A stretch of DNA of 64,000 nt from Membranipora membranacea (Eukaryota; Bryozoa; Gymnolaemata; Cheilostomatida; Membraniporidae). Position numbers and translations under genes: made by a program. Below, in pieces: positions 13,401 to 26,769 of this stretch. The notes below the pieces were generated by a model. The model made no database searches, was not told the DNA's origin, and was given only the letters and a program-made list of their open reading frames with translations. The stretch lies in contig OU612067.1 in the NCBI GenBank assembly GCA_914767715.1, positions 17,859,001 through 17,923,000 of the forward strand, read 5' to 3'. Positions within the stretch are counted from its first letter, which is position 1. Each line of letters opens with the position of its first letter.

Positions 13401-16400
13401 ACAGTCACCATTCTTCATAGATTCAGGGATGACCATTTATGAGAAGAAGGAATTCTTTTTCATTGTTCACGTCAACAATATTGAACATATGACATATTGT
13501 GAAAAAAGATATTCAAACACACGGTCAATTAGATAGTTCGAAATTAGCATTGTGACAGCCCCGGTTTGCAAGTCAGCAAGGACCAAAATATACAGAGAGA
13601 CTTAATGTTGTAATATCAGTGAACGGCCTAACAGCAGTATGAAAGATTTAAGCACAACCATATATTGAACGATGTCAGTTGCATAATCGTTTGTCCATTG
13701 TATAAAACAACAACAATTCAGAGAACATCTAACCTGGTGTCTGATAGAGCTGTAGAGCTGGTACAGTAGAGCATCTCCTCATAGCCTCTAAATCACACTG
13801 ATCTATAAGTTTACATATGTTAGGATAGTCTCCGTAATACGGCAGCAGCCTGTAATAATATATACCCATTGATATGTATTCATGGATTAGTGGTAAAATA
13901 CACAGTATGGCTGTTTGTGGAGAAATTTCATCAGTATATAACTTCGTGTAAGTATTTGGATCCAGCTTAAATTCTGGCAGCTTCAATGTTATGCATTCAT
14001 TGACGTCCCAGCAACTTCCTCTAAAAACTCGGGTAAGCTACTTAACAAATGTTTACAAGAGGTCGGCTGAAGCATCACTGAACTTTTGGACCGATCAAAG
14101 ATGTGAAATTGTTTCCAGCAGTCATACATAAATTGTCATATGCTCGTTCAGGGTCAGATATGTTCCCCTAATCCATGAATATATATCAGTGTATATACCT
14201 GAATAATAACAGTAACGTCGACATGTGATTGATATAATGTATAACATTATTAAGATTAATCAGTAGCATTCTCCAACATAAAGGCGAGCAGTAGAATGTT
14301 CAAGGGTTATGAGAAGTCTAATGGCCAAGGCTAAGTACTTGTGGTCTTGTGTTCCAGGTTTGAGTCTAATCGAAATATGCCGTTCTTGATTTGTCACTTG
14401 CACCCTGTTCTGGTCTATTCAGACCGGGACGATAAATACAGGAGGTTTGCTGCGGGTTTTTATAAAAAAAAACCCATATGCACTCTCCCCCCTCTCCTCG
14501 CCTCACAAATGGATGTAATGCCGCTAACCAAACTATTCAATATTGTCAGACTCATTCCCCTGATATAGCATATTCTGAGTAATCACCATCACACAAAATT
14601 TTAAAGAATTTAGCCATAAATCCTACCTTCCAGTGAGCTCTACACCGAGGATATCAGGATTAAACTCAGTCTTTATATCATCTAGAGCTTGCCGGACCAG
14701 TAATATCTCATCATCAGTGTAGAGATCATAGTCTGATAACAGGCGAGCCATCGGCATCACTGAGAGCTTCGTGTGTAACCAGGAGAAGTTAAATAATACC
14801 TAGGATAATCATCAACAAATAATATTAACATATTGATATATTATTAATAATTTATTGTATTAGAATATGAGTTGCCTCCTCTTTGACATTAAGCTGACAA
14901 TCATGAAACTATCAAAATATACTCATTTAAACTATGATTTATCATAGCTGGATGTTCTGAAAAGGGTCGCGTTCAAACTAAATTTTTGTCAACCAACCTT
15001 ATCTCTTAGCTCTGTTATTCTATCCGCCATAGCCAGGTGATGAGCGAGTTCATTCAGTTTCCTCACATTGATGCGGGCGTTAGTCCCATGTCCGTTAATT
15101 ATCAGAGGCTGGGAAAGAACATTCCTGTGTGAGGAATTTGGGCTACAGTCTTTCTCATCTCCAATCAGCGGTGATTTTTCTTTCTCCAACCTTAAAAAAA
15201 GAGTGAGTACAATAATATACTGAAATTAGTTATGATAATAATAAGAATATTTTTAGTTTTATGATTTTTATTCCAGCTAATTATTGCCGAGCATTTTTGA
15301 CGTGCTTTTTCTACCAACTCATCTGTTCTGTAGAAAAATTATATCATCTATTTATTCCTAATTTTATTTCTTTACCTGGTGGTTAGGTTGTTGGGTTTCT
15401 TGTTTATTCCAGACCAGACACCTGTAAAGTACTCAGCTATCAGACTGTGTATCTTATGGCTAAAGTTGACATCCTTTAGATATCTACTCTCCACTGCCTC
15501 TACCATCTGTTTGTATCTGTAATTATATTATAGACACCAAAAATTGCAGGCAAATCTGCAAATACAAACCCACTCTCCATGTTAGCGAAACAATGTTGAG
15601 ATTTACATGGCGGAAGGCCAAAGTAATTTCCTTATGAACACCTAAGTTTTTAATCAGCCCATTGCAATTTCACAATTCAATACTATGTTTTTCTTTTCAA
15701 TAATCAATATAGCTTGTGGTAACTATGAGAAAATTCAAATAACAGATTAAGGCAACTACAGGCTGCTGCGTTCTCTATGAGGTGCACATTTAGAGTGTAT
15801 AAAAGGATTCTAACAAAACCAATCTCAACTTCGTCTGCTTGCAAATTTCCTATCTGAAATAAGCGGTGAGTGAGAACTGAGCAATCAGACCCTCTCTACA
15901 TCATACTTACCTCCATGTGACCAGGTTGATACCATCTACTTTCCACACAGACAGATAAGGCTGCAGAGCTAGTTTAAGTCTAGACCAGACAACACAAGGT
16001 ATTCTCTGAACTGATAGAGATCGTGATTGTGGTGTAGCGAATGTGGCTAGTAACTAAAAAGTATGAGTCAAACAATAAGAGTTTGTCGTGAACATTTTAT
16101 GATATTCAAAAACTAGTTTGGTGAATTCCTATTGATAGTTATACTTATTAGTGAGTTCATGGTGTATGATTGTATATATATGTGCAGGTGTTAATGCTTA
16201 ACTAAAACAAACTTACTTATCCGATAAGGAAAAGGGTAAGGGCGATACTAATTGCAATTTTTCTTGGTATTTCATTGTCAAACACGCATTCATTTTGATA
16301 ATATAATGCTGCGAAAGCCCGCTTGGAGCCATTTGAGCTCTCAAACCAGCAATAGATAGCCACTCTGCTTACATCATGTTGAAAATGATATTAATGATGA

Positions 16401-19400
16401 TTGCTGTACCTGATAAGTCTGCTGTTGAGTCCAGTAATACCAAATAACATATACCGAGAATAAAAATGGCAAGGAATAAAAAAAAACAGGCTGTACTGTG
16501 CACAAAGGTCAGCAGGGTTCACATTGATACACCATCTATCCAACTCACCTCATCATCGATACTGAGAATATCGTCTATCTCACTCTCAGAGAGTCCATAT
16601 TTAGAGCATGTAATCAGCGATGTTATGTGACTGGTTACTAGCCGACCGTGATTTGATTCTAGTTCCTCCAGCAGGAGTTCGATTATACCAGGTATGCTAT
16701 CAGGTAACAGTGGATAGGAGAACGAATGCCAGAGTAACATTCGCTGTAGTACCAACTAAAACAAGAGTATGATATATCCTACATGTGATAAACATGGTGA
16801 AAGAGCCCACCAAACCATACAAAAAACAAAGAAATTCTGGATGCGTGTTATCATGTTGCTAGTCAAGGTACCTGTCCTGACGCAATGACAAGGCAATTCC
16901 TAATCATGTCAAAATTTTTGCAATTTTGTGTTCTGGGTGATACAAGACCATGTGATACAACAACTCCAACAAAGTCAAACCGTGCCGGATTAGTCAAATA
17001 ATTTGGGAGTATGTTTCCCTTTTACAAACCTCATAGTAGAGTGGATATGGAGTTTTATCGAGACATTTACAGACTACTTTCCACTGTTCTTCTGTGACTG
17101 AATGTTTAGAGCCCCTAAGCCTATTCTCCAGTATCCACTCACAGATCTCAGGTAACATATGCTTTATCTGAGAATGGATAATCGTGTAATCTAATAATTG
17201 TGGCTGCTGATAAAATATGAACAGACCTGGCAGCCTTGCTAAGAGCGTCAACTCACACTCATGTAACCATCCAACATTCAGATTTTTATCATGGAGATAT
17301 CACATTCCAGGTTTAAAGAATAATCAAACTATGCCCTTATTTGTGTTCAGCTCAATTAAAATCTTTATAGCCAAATCAAGCATCTATGTCAATATCCACC
17401 TCTGAGAAAAATTATACAAACTATGGTGTTGTAGGGCGCTTTCAATGATGGTAGTATTCTTCTCAAACTGAGAGGAAAAATATTATCCTTTTTAGAGAAG
17501 AAAATTTGTCTACAGTATTGATCTACAATCAGTTATTCACTTACCTCAAGAAAAGTGCTAGGATCTGTATACCTAGACTGTATCTTACTCAGAGTATTTC
17601 TAGGGTCGGAATCCCTCATAGATACTATCATTTTAATGTTCTGTGATAACTTCAGTGGTAACCAGTCGATCTGATCATAACCTGAGGCCTGATGGGACAC
17701 AGAATACTTAATAAACATCAGAATCTTAGACATATATATATAAAGATGCTTACTCAGTCTGTTAACCATTGGAGCTGACATCAATGGTTCTTCTAATCAC
17801 CCCATCAGTGTAATTTTGAAGTTACCAAAATGATGGTCAGAACATAGTTTAACTTCATATCAATGGAGATTGATTATCCATAAGCGAGGCAATGATATAC
17901 ATAGGGTTTATTTTTTTGATCATACTAGATAACAATAGGTCATGACAGCATTAAACATTACAGATTAGTTTCGGAAATTCTTAGGAAGCAGAAGCGTTCA
18001 GTTTCTTCATACTTTGTAGGGGAGATAATTTAATTGATGTTTCAAATTTTGTGTGAGTAGAGTGAAGTAACTTACAGCTAGCCGATCGAGGCCATCTATG
18101 ACTAGTAGTAAGGTACAGTTACAGTATCCAGACTCAAGTATATTCCTGAACCGTAGTTTAGCCTCCAAAAATGTCTTTGGCTGAGTGTATGTCATACCCA
18201 TTACATTACACAGCTAAAATATTATAACATCACACCATTATGTATTATCTAGTTGAATAACATCATAGAAATATTTGAACCAATTGCATGTCCAAGATGT
18301 GAAAGTGCTAGAGAGAGCTTTTCGAATCAATGAACTCCCTCATTGGTTGAATAATGTAGCACTAGTGTCAACACTAGACCACCCACTCTATTATGTTGTC
18401 TAGTGTCATGGGCAGAAGCTTTCGTTCATAGAGATGGTAAAAGTGACACTGACATTATGCCACTTTATCAATCCACTGAAACATGTTGGCCTCCAAAGTG
18501 TCTTGAAAACGCCATCCACATGAATCGAATGCTAGTAAAGGCTTTCAAATCAATTTTCAGCTGGTGTCAAAAATGTCTTTTAAAACTTAAGATAGTGTAA
18601 TCCTTGACATCTCATCATCAATGACAATGATATCGTTACCTGTTTGATGAGACTATGTAAAAGCTGCTCTATATCACATGAGGCTGGAGTATTACCCAGA
18701 TGTCTCAGTATTACTCTCAGAGAAGATGACTTCTCACATACCTGTAATATATATATCCATGAAAGTAGAATCACATCAACACCTAAGATTCAAACAATAT
18801 ATGAAAGTAGTCGTCTCTATTTAGTTACACTGTACAAGAGATATATTGTTGTGTTTTTCGCTCATAATCTAAGGATTATAGTAAAACAAAATAATAAAAT
18901 AGAACTGTGACAAAAAAAGTTCAAATCTGTATTGAGCTGCACCATAAACATTATAAATACTGAGTATTTATATTTTTTTGAGCTGCACATACCGATGACG
19001 CGATGTTGCTGAGTAATGCAGATTTTCCACAGCCGTTAACACCATAAACGATGAGCGGTGTGTGTGCCTGACTGTTAATGTAACTATTTATAGACTGTAT
19101 ATGCTGCCCCTGTTCGAAGAAGTGCTCTAGATTAGCTCTAGTACACAACCAGTGCTGCTGGACCTCTGTGTATAACTCATCATCAGGATAATGTCCCCAC
19201 TCTATCATACATATGTCTACATGACGTCGAACCTGAAATAGTCAAACAAACTTACAAGCAAATGATCCAGCTATGCAAAATATTCAGGGACGCTTAGAAG
19301 AAGATGACTCGGCTATGCAAGATGAGGCTTTCAACATGAGTTAGATTTCTATATAAATGTACCTGAATTTTAACCTTTTGGTGTTAGATATAATTACAAG

Positions 19401-22400
19401 AAAACCACCCCTTCTTTGGCACTATAAGTAGGCTGCAGGTGATCTCAAAATATTTAAGGGTCAGGGTTAACTCAACAGGGTAGTTGACACCCATCAGTCC
19501 ATCACCTGATGCAGAAGAAGTTTAAGTCTGATAAAGATTGTGCAGAACATCTACCAAAATTGAAATTCAGTATCCTTCACTGTACCTGCTCATAGAATGT
19601 ATTGCCGAGCTGAGTGAGATAGTCTTTGTGAGCTAAGCTGTTTATCCCTGCTGGCTCAGACCATTTCAGCTTCAGATCAAACTGATTATTTCGAGAGACA
19701 TAACTCCTGGCAGCATCTATCACTGTGTCGAGAGCCTGCTGGGCCTCCTTGTCAATCTGATCAGAGAAATATAATAAGTCTCTGGAGAGATGTGAAAACT
19801 GTATCTTAAATAAACTATGATAACAGTAACAAGTTTTCACATGCTTACTTAGCCATTTTAATTTTTGCTAAATCTATTTGCAGATTTCTGAATTCACATT
19901 AGAAAAAAAAAGAAATTTTGTTCGCTTGCTAGGGAAGGGCTATTTTTGGTAGTATCCATAATACAATCTTATATACAATCTTGTATACAATTTTATACGG
20001 AATTAGCAATCACTTCACATACTTACCATATAATGGAGGGAAAAAGGGAAGGAACAGATGGCAAATGCCATTTGTTACGAGAATGATTATAACACAAGGT
20101 TAAATTAAATTACTCGATTAATTAAAATCTGCCTGAGAAGACATATTTGTGGATTCATAAAGTAATGTAACATAACCATCATGTATGTATGTACTTTTAT
20201 TGATTCATTTGTATGAATAATAAAATGTTTTGGCCGTGCTGTCTAAAAGATTTGAGCTCTGTCTAAAAATGCACAAAATTATATTTATTACACTTTTATG
20301 AACTCACGGTGTTTGTTCCAGGATAGAGATCGATAAATCGTGATGTTCTCTTCTTTGCCAGGTGCTGCGTGATGTTACTGATCTCTTTTGTAATCATTAT
20401 ACAATTATCATCTCTAAATTTCTGCTTCTCAATGCTGAACAGCCCAGCGTGAAGTTCCTGTTGAAGATCTATTGAAGAGAAAAACAAATTAGCACCAGGA
20501 CACAAAACTCAAAGCTGTGTGGCAAGCTAGCGCTAGCGGTATGTCTAAAATGTGTTGTGTGTTAGTCTCAGTGAATAGATGACAGTCTAGATGTTGCAGC
20601 GCTTGTGTGCAGAGTTTTGTTGTGCTCCACTTACTCTACACATGGCAATAAGGATAAACAACCCATTCAGACATGATTATTGTGGCCCTCAGCCGTTTCA
20701 ATGCAGAGTGCCATGATATCCCTGCCACTACCATTCAAGCACTCAGCCCTACATTTGTTAACAAGTAAGCAGATAATGATCTGGCAATGACATACACTAG
20801 GGAAGTTTCCAACCTTCTGATAAACAAAGACACCCTAAAACAGTGCGAGTATAACATGACTGTGGACAGGAGGAAAGTGTTGTCTACACGCAACATCTTA
20901 GCGAAGCAACTGGTATTACGCGTATACAGTTAGTCTAAGTGCTCTGACGACTCCAACGCGAGTTAGTGGCATTACATTAACAATGTAATGCCACTAACTC
21001 GCGATGGAGCCGTCTGAGCACTTAGACTAATATACAGTGCGAGTTAGACAGAGAACTGGGGATGTGCAGTAAAACTTTTGATGTATTGGGATTGTCGAGA
21101 CATCAAAGTGAGAACTAAGCTATATTTCGTTCCGCTTTACCACTGAAGGTTCTGACGCATTCTGGAATGAGCCAGCAAAAACTTTATGGACAATTATAGA
21201 GATAGACATCCTAGAACACAATGCATTAACACAATGCATTAACACAATGCATTAACACAATGCATTAACACAACACATACATAACATAAATGCCTACTGA
21301 ATAATCAATGTTGCGCAAGCGTAACTCTCCGTTATAACATGTTGGGATGCTAAGAGAAATAATTGAGTTTCTCTACTCTGCTCCTAATTAAGCTGATAAC
21401 GGGAGTGAGATGAACAAAAACAATGTTTGAATCAATTTCATCGTCCCGTTCTCATCTCATATTTGGTGAGTACCTAAGACACACAGAAATGAAGCTAAAC
21501 ATTATCTATCTCAAGATCTGCTATGCTCAATAAGAACAAATTGATCTAAGGCATTTAAGGATATTTGACAACAATCAAAAGTAAGGATATACCCTTGCCA
21601 GGAAGTTTGGTTCATATGTCCTGAACTCCCTGCCTGGCTAAGATACGCAGAGCCAACTTGTATTAAGAGTAGTCCTGCCAACATCAATGAGTGGGCAACT
21701 CTGACTTTGGGCCTCATATTTGCAAATTTGCAAAATAGTCAAGTCTTAAAGGCCAAGGCAATAACAATCTTGCATAACATTGTATTATGAGTGGTTTAAA
21801 AGCCCAATGATATTTTAATGCTACCAATATTACCTGAGGGAGGATTCGACCAATCACAGTTAGACAGATATGCCGAAGACTGATTAAGCAGCTCAGATAT
21901 TCTTCTCTCTGTTTCCACCCATTGATTTGTGTCTAAAAGAGAAGAAATCACTCAATCAATGATGTAAATTACAGAATAATTGGTAAAAAAATAGTTGAAG
22001 AAACCATGGCAATATGAAAGTTCTATAGTGAGTTATACCTGCATATGAATACTAATACAGACATTATCTGAGCCCGGGTCTTCTCGAATGTTTATTTACT
22101 ACAGCATATGTTATGTATCTATCCCAGCACACATATATTTCAGATGTCCATATATTTGATTACCTATCACAAAAATTATCATAATTGCCTATAGGCATAA
22201 CAGAGTACAGTCAGATTTCAGACCCTACATCATTCAACCAAAACTGATCACAGAATAGTCTCAAGTCTCACCCAACAGGATAGGATGTAGCAGGTATTTA
22301 GATGGTTGCTGGTTAGTGTCGAGTCTGTAATGTTTCTCCAGCAGGCTGACATCATGATTATTGTTCTCCAGAGCTTCTTTCCTTGCATCAAACTCATCTT

Positions 22401-23888
22401 GTGATATCGATACAGGTGGTACAGCTTCATTACAGAATCGCTGTCCAATCAGCGCCTAAATCATGAATGTGATGCAGAATTTCCATAAATGACTCATAGC
22501 TCTAACGCTTTGCCCGAGCAGATTTCGTAATTTAACTTTTTATTAATTTTTAGAATGTGATACCTTATATTGATTTTACTTTTATTTATCTGGTTTAATG
22601 AAGCTGAGAAAACAATTTAATCCATACCACAAAACAAGGTCCTGCTGAAGTGTTCTGACATTGCTTTATCTCAAACTGGCTGATATGAGATATTGATGGT
22701 AGAGCGTGTTTAGATTGTCTCTCAATGCCTGATCTCAAGTCTACCACCTGTCAACATAACAACATTGAGATACAGTATAACACATTATAAATTGGTCAAA
22801 CAAATCTGGTTTCGTACTGTGACCAAGGAATCAAGGTATTATAAAAGCCAAACCGCTGGTTAAACGGTCATGCATACTTTCAATAGTATGTACCTATTGC
22901 AGTGATAGCTCTGTGGTGTAGTACTAAGACTGGCAAGGCTCTTTGATTGAAATGAGTGCATTATTGTAGCCAATTCATCGAGTAAGATTCACCACTCCCC
23001 GTTGTCCGAGAATTCACAATGCCCTCTTTGTTCTGAACATTATAAGCTGGATGGCTTTCTCAAGCGATTACTTTTGAAAACTTACCTGAAATTCAATGCC
23101 ATGAGCGGCTCTACAATACTCCTTGAGTTTGATGTAAACATTGTCTATCAAGTACTGTCTCTCGCACTCATTATCTGAGAAAATACATATCATTATTCAT
23201 GATTATAAATGTATACATAAGCTTTGAGGTCCTGGTGACATTCGCAGTCAGTGTGGATACGGGTGCGCAATCTTGGACATTAAAGAGAGTGTAGTGATCC
23301 GCCTCGACACAGAACAACTGAATATTATGTAAAAGTTGAATTTTAAGGTGTCTTGGAACAAGTTTCGAGCAAGTAACTAACTTATATCTAAAATCACCGT
23401 TCCTGTTTGATTCAAACAGAGATTAGTTAAGGTTAAAGTTAAGGTTTGTTTATGTTTTATGTTTCCTCACCTAGTTTTCTGAGGGGCCATATCAAACCAT
23501 AGATGTTGAAACTGAAAATTCAAGTTGTATTCACATGTATACAATAATCTGGTCTTGTCTTGTCTTTGAGAAGGGGCTGGCCGAGATAACTCGTATCAAC
23601 ATGGGTTCAGGTCTCAGGGACCCATAGAGCTCAAGCCTTCTATGAAACAAAGTTTAATCTAGCATCGTTGTTTAAAACACCCCAAAATACTTTTATGCTA
23701 TATGTTTATCAAAATTTCCATGACTCACCTGTAAACATTGACATGAAATATATTCTAGCACATGTCGGTATAAGGCGGGGTATGTTGCGAAGTTGAACAT
23801 GGCCCTTCAACAGAGGTGTGTTCAGATCTTTCTGCCATGCTGCCTCTATTGTTCGCTCTTCCTCTTGCACATAGCGGTAAAAATCCAT
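4441..23888 (-). CDS. NWD2-like: NWD2-like NACHT and WD-repeat protein, complete, 32 exons, 1740 aa
   Basis: STAND-type NTPase close to animal NWD2/NWD1. Exons in coding order: 23729-23888, 23086-23174, 22628-22747, 22272-22455, 21834-21932, 20308-20468, 19586-19756, 18993-19232, 18640-18741, 18076-18213, 17545-17688, 17030-17206, 16549-16755, 15911-16053, 15376-15516, 14998-15190, 14627-14799, 13734-13849, 13147-13320, 12532-12714, 12121-12251, 11741-11857, 11006-11339, 10387-10552, 9767-9941, 9054-9201, 8576-8682, 8064-8225, 7505-7561, 6319-6463, 5283-5489, 4441-4799. All are GT/AG and in phase (5223 nt). Residues 44-130 form the DUF4062-like N-terminal region (DNECERQYLIDNVY, NTSAGPCFV). 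NACHT: Walker A GVNGCGKS at 392-399, Walker B LLLVIDGLDRLA at 477-488, then the helical part with GLSESEIDDILSIDDE and DKTPYPLYYE. WD40 blades run from about residue 920 to the end. Length matches vertebrate NWD2 (about 1740) better than NWD1. An AG acceptor lies just before the start ATG, so a 5' UTR exon is likely. Exon 12 has a CAGCAG acceptor (one-residue variant possible). Introns hold only the repeats listed. The cellular role is not shown by the sequence. Confidence 0.93.
6105..6288. mobile_element. pogo/Tigger-like MITE, copy 1
   Basis: A 184-bp element starts CAGTGTGAGC and ends ACTGCACTG, flanked by TA at 6103-6104 and 6289-6290. It closely matches the element at 49664-49839, including a shared stretch ACAAATTTTTGTGGTCCCC. 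A TA target duplication with CAGT termini suits pogo/Tigger MITEs. It sits in intron 30 of the NWD2-like gene, ending 30 bases before exon 30 in plus coordinates. Confidence 0.8.
8408..8453. repeat. Intronic hairpin
   Basis: ACTGGTCACACTGCAGG pairs with CCTGCAGCGTGACCAGT across a short loop, with one mismatch. It lies in an intron of the NWD2-like gene. No target duplication was seen. Confidence 0.65.
10260..10420 (-). repeat. 39-bp tandem repeat of an exon tail and its splice donor
   Basis: The last 34 bases of exon 24 (10387-10420) plus the first bases of the intron are repeated about three more times in the intron at a strict 39-bp period: the CCAT words fall at 10299, 10338, 10377 and 10416. 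Of the extra copies, two keep an intact GTAAGT donor (near 10307 and 10268) and the one next to the exon has GAAAGT instead. Retaining the repeat would put an in-frame TAA at once after the exon. Confidence 0.9.
20930..21030. mobile_element. 101-bp palindromic mini-MITE, copy 1
   Basis: TTAGTCTAAGTGCTCTGACG on the left pairs with CGTCTGAGCACTTAGACTAA on the right, and the whole element is an almost perfect hairpin with a loop near 20980. It is flanked by TATACAG at 20923-20929 and 21031-21037 (8 bp, TATACAGT, if the edge T is shared). A related hairpin lies at 41539-41598. It sits in intron 5 of the NWD2-like gene. Confidence 0.85.
21215..21266. repeat. 13-bp tandem repeat, four perfect copies
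   Basis: The unit AACACAATGCATT occurs four times in a row from 21215. It is intronic, with no coding meaning. Confidence 0.95.
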
Positions 23889-25187
23889 AATGCTTTTATA
23901 TATTCTAAAAAGATACATATAAGATTGTTTACTGTTTATTCTCAGTAATAGCAGTATAACGGAAGCACCAGCTGTCACAGTTGACTTGAGAAGATGATGT
24001 TGTTGATGATGTTTAGGTGGTACTAGGGCCGACAAATATTCGCAAGACATACCAGTGATTTTTAGATTGCAGGCAATTCTGATGCATTGTCAACATGTTT
24101 AGCAGATCACACTGTAAAGGATCCTAGCAGAAGCTGATATTAAAACAAATATAATAGTGAGGTCACTCAGTTTCCAAAGTACTGTTTGTAAAAAAAAAGG
24201 TGATGCATGCTTTAATGCAAAATGTCTTACCTGATTTTCACCAGGATACTTGCAATGTAAATCTATAGTGTGGTTATATGTTTAGACCATGACCTTGAGT
24301 TCCCTGCAGTAGAACAGGATCTCCAAAATTTGCAGGAAAAGCACTTGCCCTCTGGGGAACCTGTTTTTGAGTTGCTAAGGGTTTAAAGGTACTTAAAATG
24401 AAATATTGTGATTGGCCAAATTTGGTTAGTACTTTGAGTTTTCTCAGTCATATTCAGATATTATGTCAAAATTCCGAAGTATTCACAGATATAGTAAATG
24501 TATGAGCCAATAAGACAATCAAGAAAATATGATTGGTCAATGTTGGAAATAGGCTCTTGTTATTGGATGACTGTGCATTGTGAACAGTCACAATTTTAAT
24601 ATTGCAAGGATAGATAACTACCAGGTAGTTTTCTTGGTCCTTGAAAATAATTGACATACCAGAGAGCTTAGGACAAACTTCTTGTAAATACAAGTCTTAC
24701 AAATAAAATGAGCAAGAATTTACTCACTAACGGCTCACTCCAACTCCAATTCAAGCGGCAACTAAGCCAGTTTATTCACCAATCGTTCACTAGGGATTTA
24801 TGTTTCTTTGTGACATGAATTCTGTCAGGAATAATGCTATACCAATTAGTAAACTGCAGACCCGACTGGTCCTCAGCACAATTTAAAAGTCCGCTGGTGA
24901 TTTGTTATATTCATTGCCTCCCAATAATTTATATAGCCTGGATTGTAGGTTATCTAAATTCCCTAGAAGCGGATCAGATTGAAGTAGAAATAGACCTTAA
25001 TTTTGCAAGAAGCTTGAAGAAAGCCCATGTGAGGTGTGCCATGGCTTGCCTCAAGGTTTTAACAATGTTACTCTGTTTTAAAAAAAATTATTCAATTCTT
25101 ATCTTTGTTTTTTTTGCATTGCCTCATTTGTTCAGTACGTGTGTGTTGGTGTCATTAAAGTATAGGTATATGTTTGGCAGTTGAAAA
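23889..25187. other. 5' flank of the NWD2-like gene; no gene recognised
   Basis: It presumably holds a 5' UTR exon and the promoter of the NWD2-like gene, but no element can be singled out. Short open frames such as 24834-25184 have no family features; part may belong to degraded transposons like those that follow. Confidence 0.5.
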
Positions 25188-25498
25188 CATAGACTTAATA
25201 ATAAACCTAGACAGGACACTTTATGGAGCATTAGCATTGAGGCATTTAATTGTAGGCGACGTAACGTGATTGGAAGGTGTAGAAGCAATGATGCTATCAT
25301 TGATTTACTGTCTTCAATCCAACCCAACAACAGAAACTCTACACAAACTAGCCAACACACCTACCATACACATCAGGTATACAAATGACATATTAAATCT
25401 ATGCAGACTAGCAATAGAAGGGGAAACAATAAACAACATTTTTATGCCAGGATAAAAGCGCACTACAAAAGAAAATAAGATGCCATATAATTAAAGTA

Positions 25499-25933
25499 AT
25501 GGGGAGACACTTCACAGAATCTCCCCTACAAGCAGTAGACTTCAAAAAGTCTAAAATAAAGAAACTGATGAAAGAAGAAGACACCCGCACATGGACATCT
25601 CACATGAGACAGGGTCACAATAGCGAAGGACTGCTAGGCCAGTTGGCAGTGACACACTTAATAAAGAAACCTATCCCAATGAGCCTTCCACGAGAAATCA
25701 CTGGACAGCTATGCAGCCTCATGACAGGTCAAACAAAACTTCAAGCCTTCCTATATAAAGTGAGGCAGACATACACACCAACTTGCTCATGCCTCATGGA
25801 GGATGAAACTGTCTTCCACTTCTTAAACAAATGCCAAAATTACATATGTCGAAGAGACAACATTGATCTAGACCAAGCGGACCACATGTCTCTCATCTCT
25901 TACATTGAACAGAGTGGGAGATTTTGTCGGTAA
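25499..25933 (+). pseudogene. Non-LTR retrotransposon C-terminal fragment
   Basis: A 144-residue open frame whose C-terminal third holds C-S-C-x(9)-H-x(4)-C (CSCLMEDETVFHFLNKC), the cysteine/histidine motif that ends many jockey/I-type pol proteins, preceded by GQLCSLMTGQTKLQAFLYKV, typical of the stretch after RNase H. Coding-like sequence continues upstream in another frame from about 25270, so a frameshift separates the parts. No RT core is attached; it is a dead fragment. Confidence 0.65.
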
Positions 25934-26769
25934 ATCCACAACAAAAACGAAGTCAAGCAACCTACCTAACTAATGGAGCAAGACCCCTCCATCCAGAATA
26001 CAGTCACTGGTCAGGTCACCCAAGAGGTAGAGTAGGCCATACTGCTGGGTGAGGGTACGGGGACCATGATGGTCCCACTCAGCAGACAACACCAGAACAG
26101 ATTGTAAACAGAGATAGATGATGTATAAACACAGAACCAAGCATACGGAGAGTCGCAGCTACTTTCGAAACCCTAAATGCAAATATTATCTTTTCAATTT
26201 TTTATTTTATCGTAAAACCAAAGCGTTTCATATTTTAACATCAACATGTTCAACTTGATATGCTTCCTACCAAACGTGATTCATGACAATCCATAAATAT
26301 CAAATCGCCATTTGTTTTGTTTCCTTTTTGTACATATATATAATTTTGAGTCATATCTTGCTCAACACTAATATATTCATATCCATATGCAGACCTGTTG
26401 CTTGTTTTTCTTTCCTTTTCAGTTCAGTTCAAAGTGCCACATCATAACCTGCCTCAATATGTTACCCATAGCATAAAATTCATAGACACATTTGATTTAA
26501 TTTTTATTATCACATCAAACTTGGGATTTTTCATTTTTGTGTTTAGCCTCAAACCCAATTTCCCAAGTTGTTTTATCAAGTTCGAATTAAATCGAAGTTT
26601 TCCACTTTCCCTATATATCCACAAAGTACCTAACTAACCTTCAGACTATATCATTGGAAACATAATTGTACATACATTTTGCCTGCAAAAAGAGGCGTAG
26701 TTGTTTTTATTTTGTCTAAAGATAAAATATAATAGATAACTAACTAACTAACTTCAATCCAGGTTTTTT

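Noticed and set aside
24834-25184. Plus-strand 116-codon open frame as a gene
   Set aside because: Low-complexity hydrophobic tail, no recognisable motif, and it abuts the transposon block.
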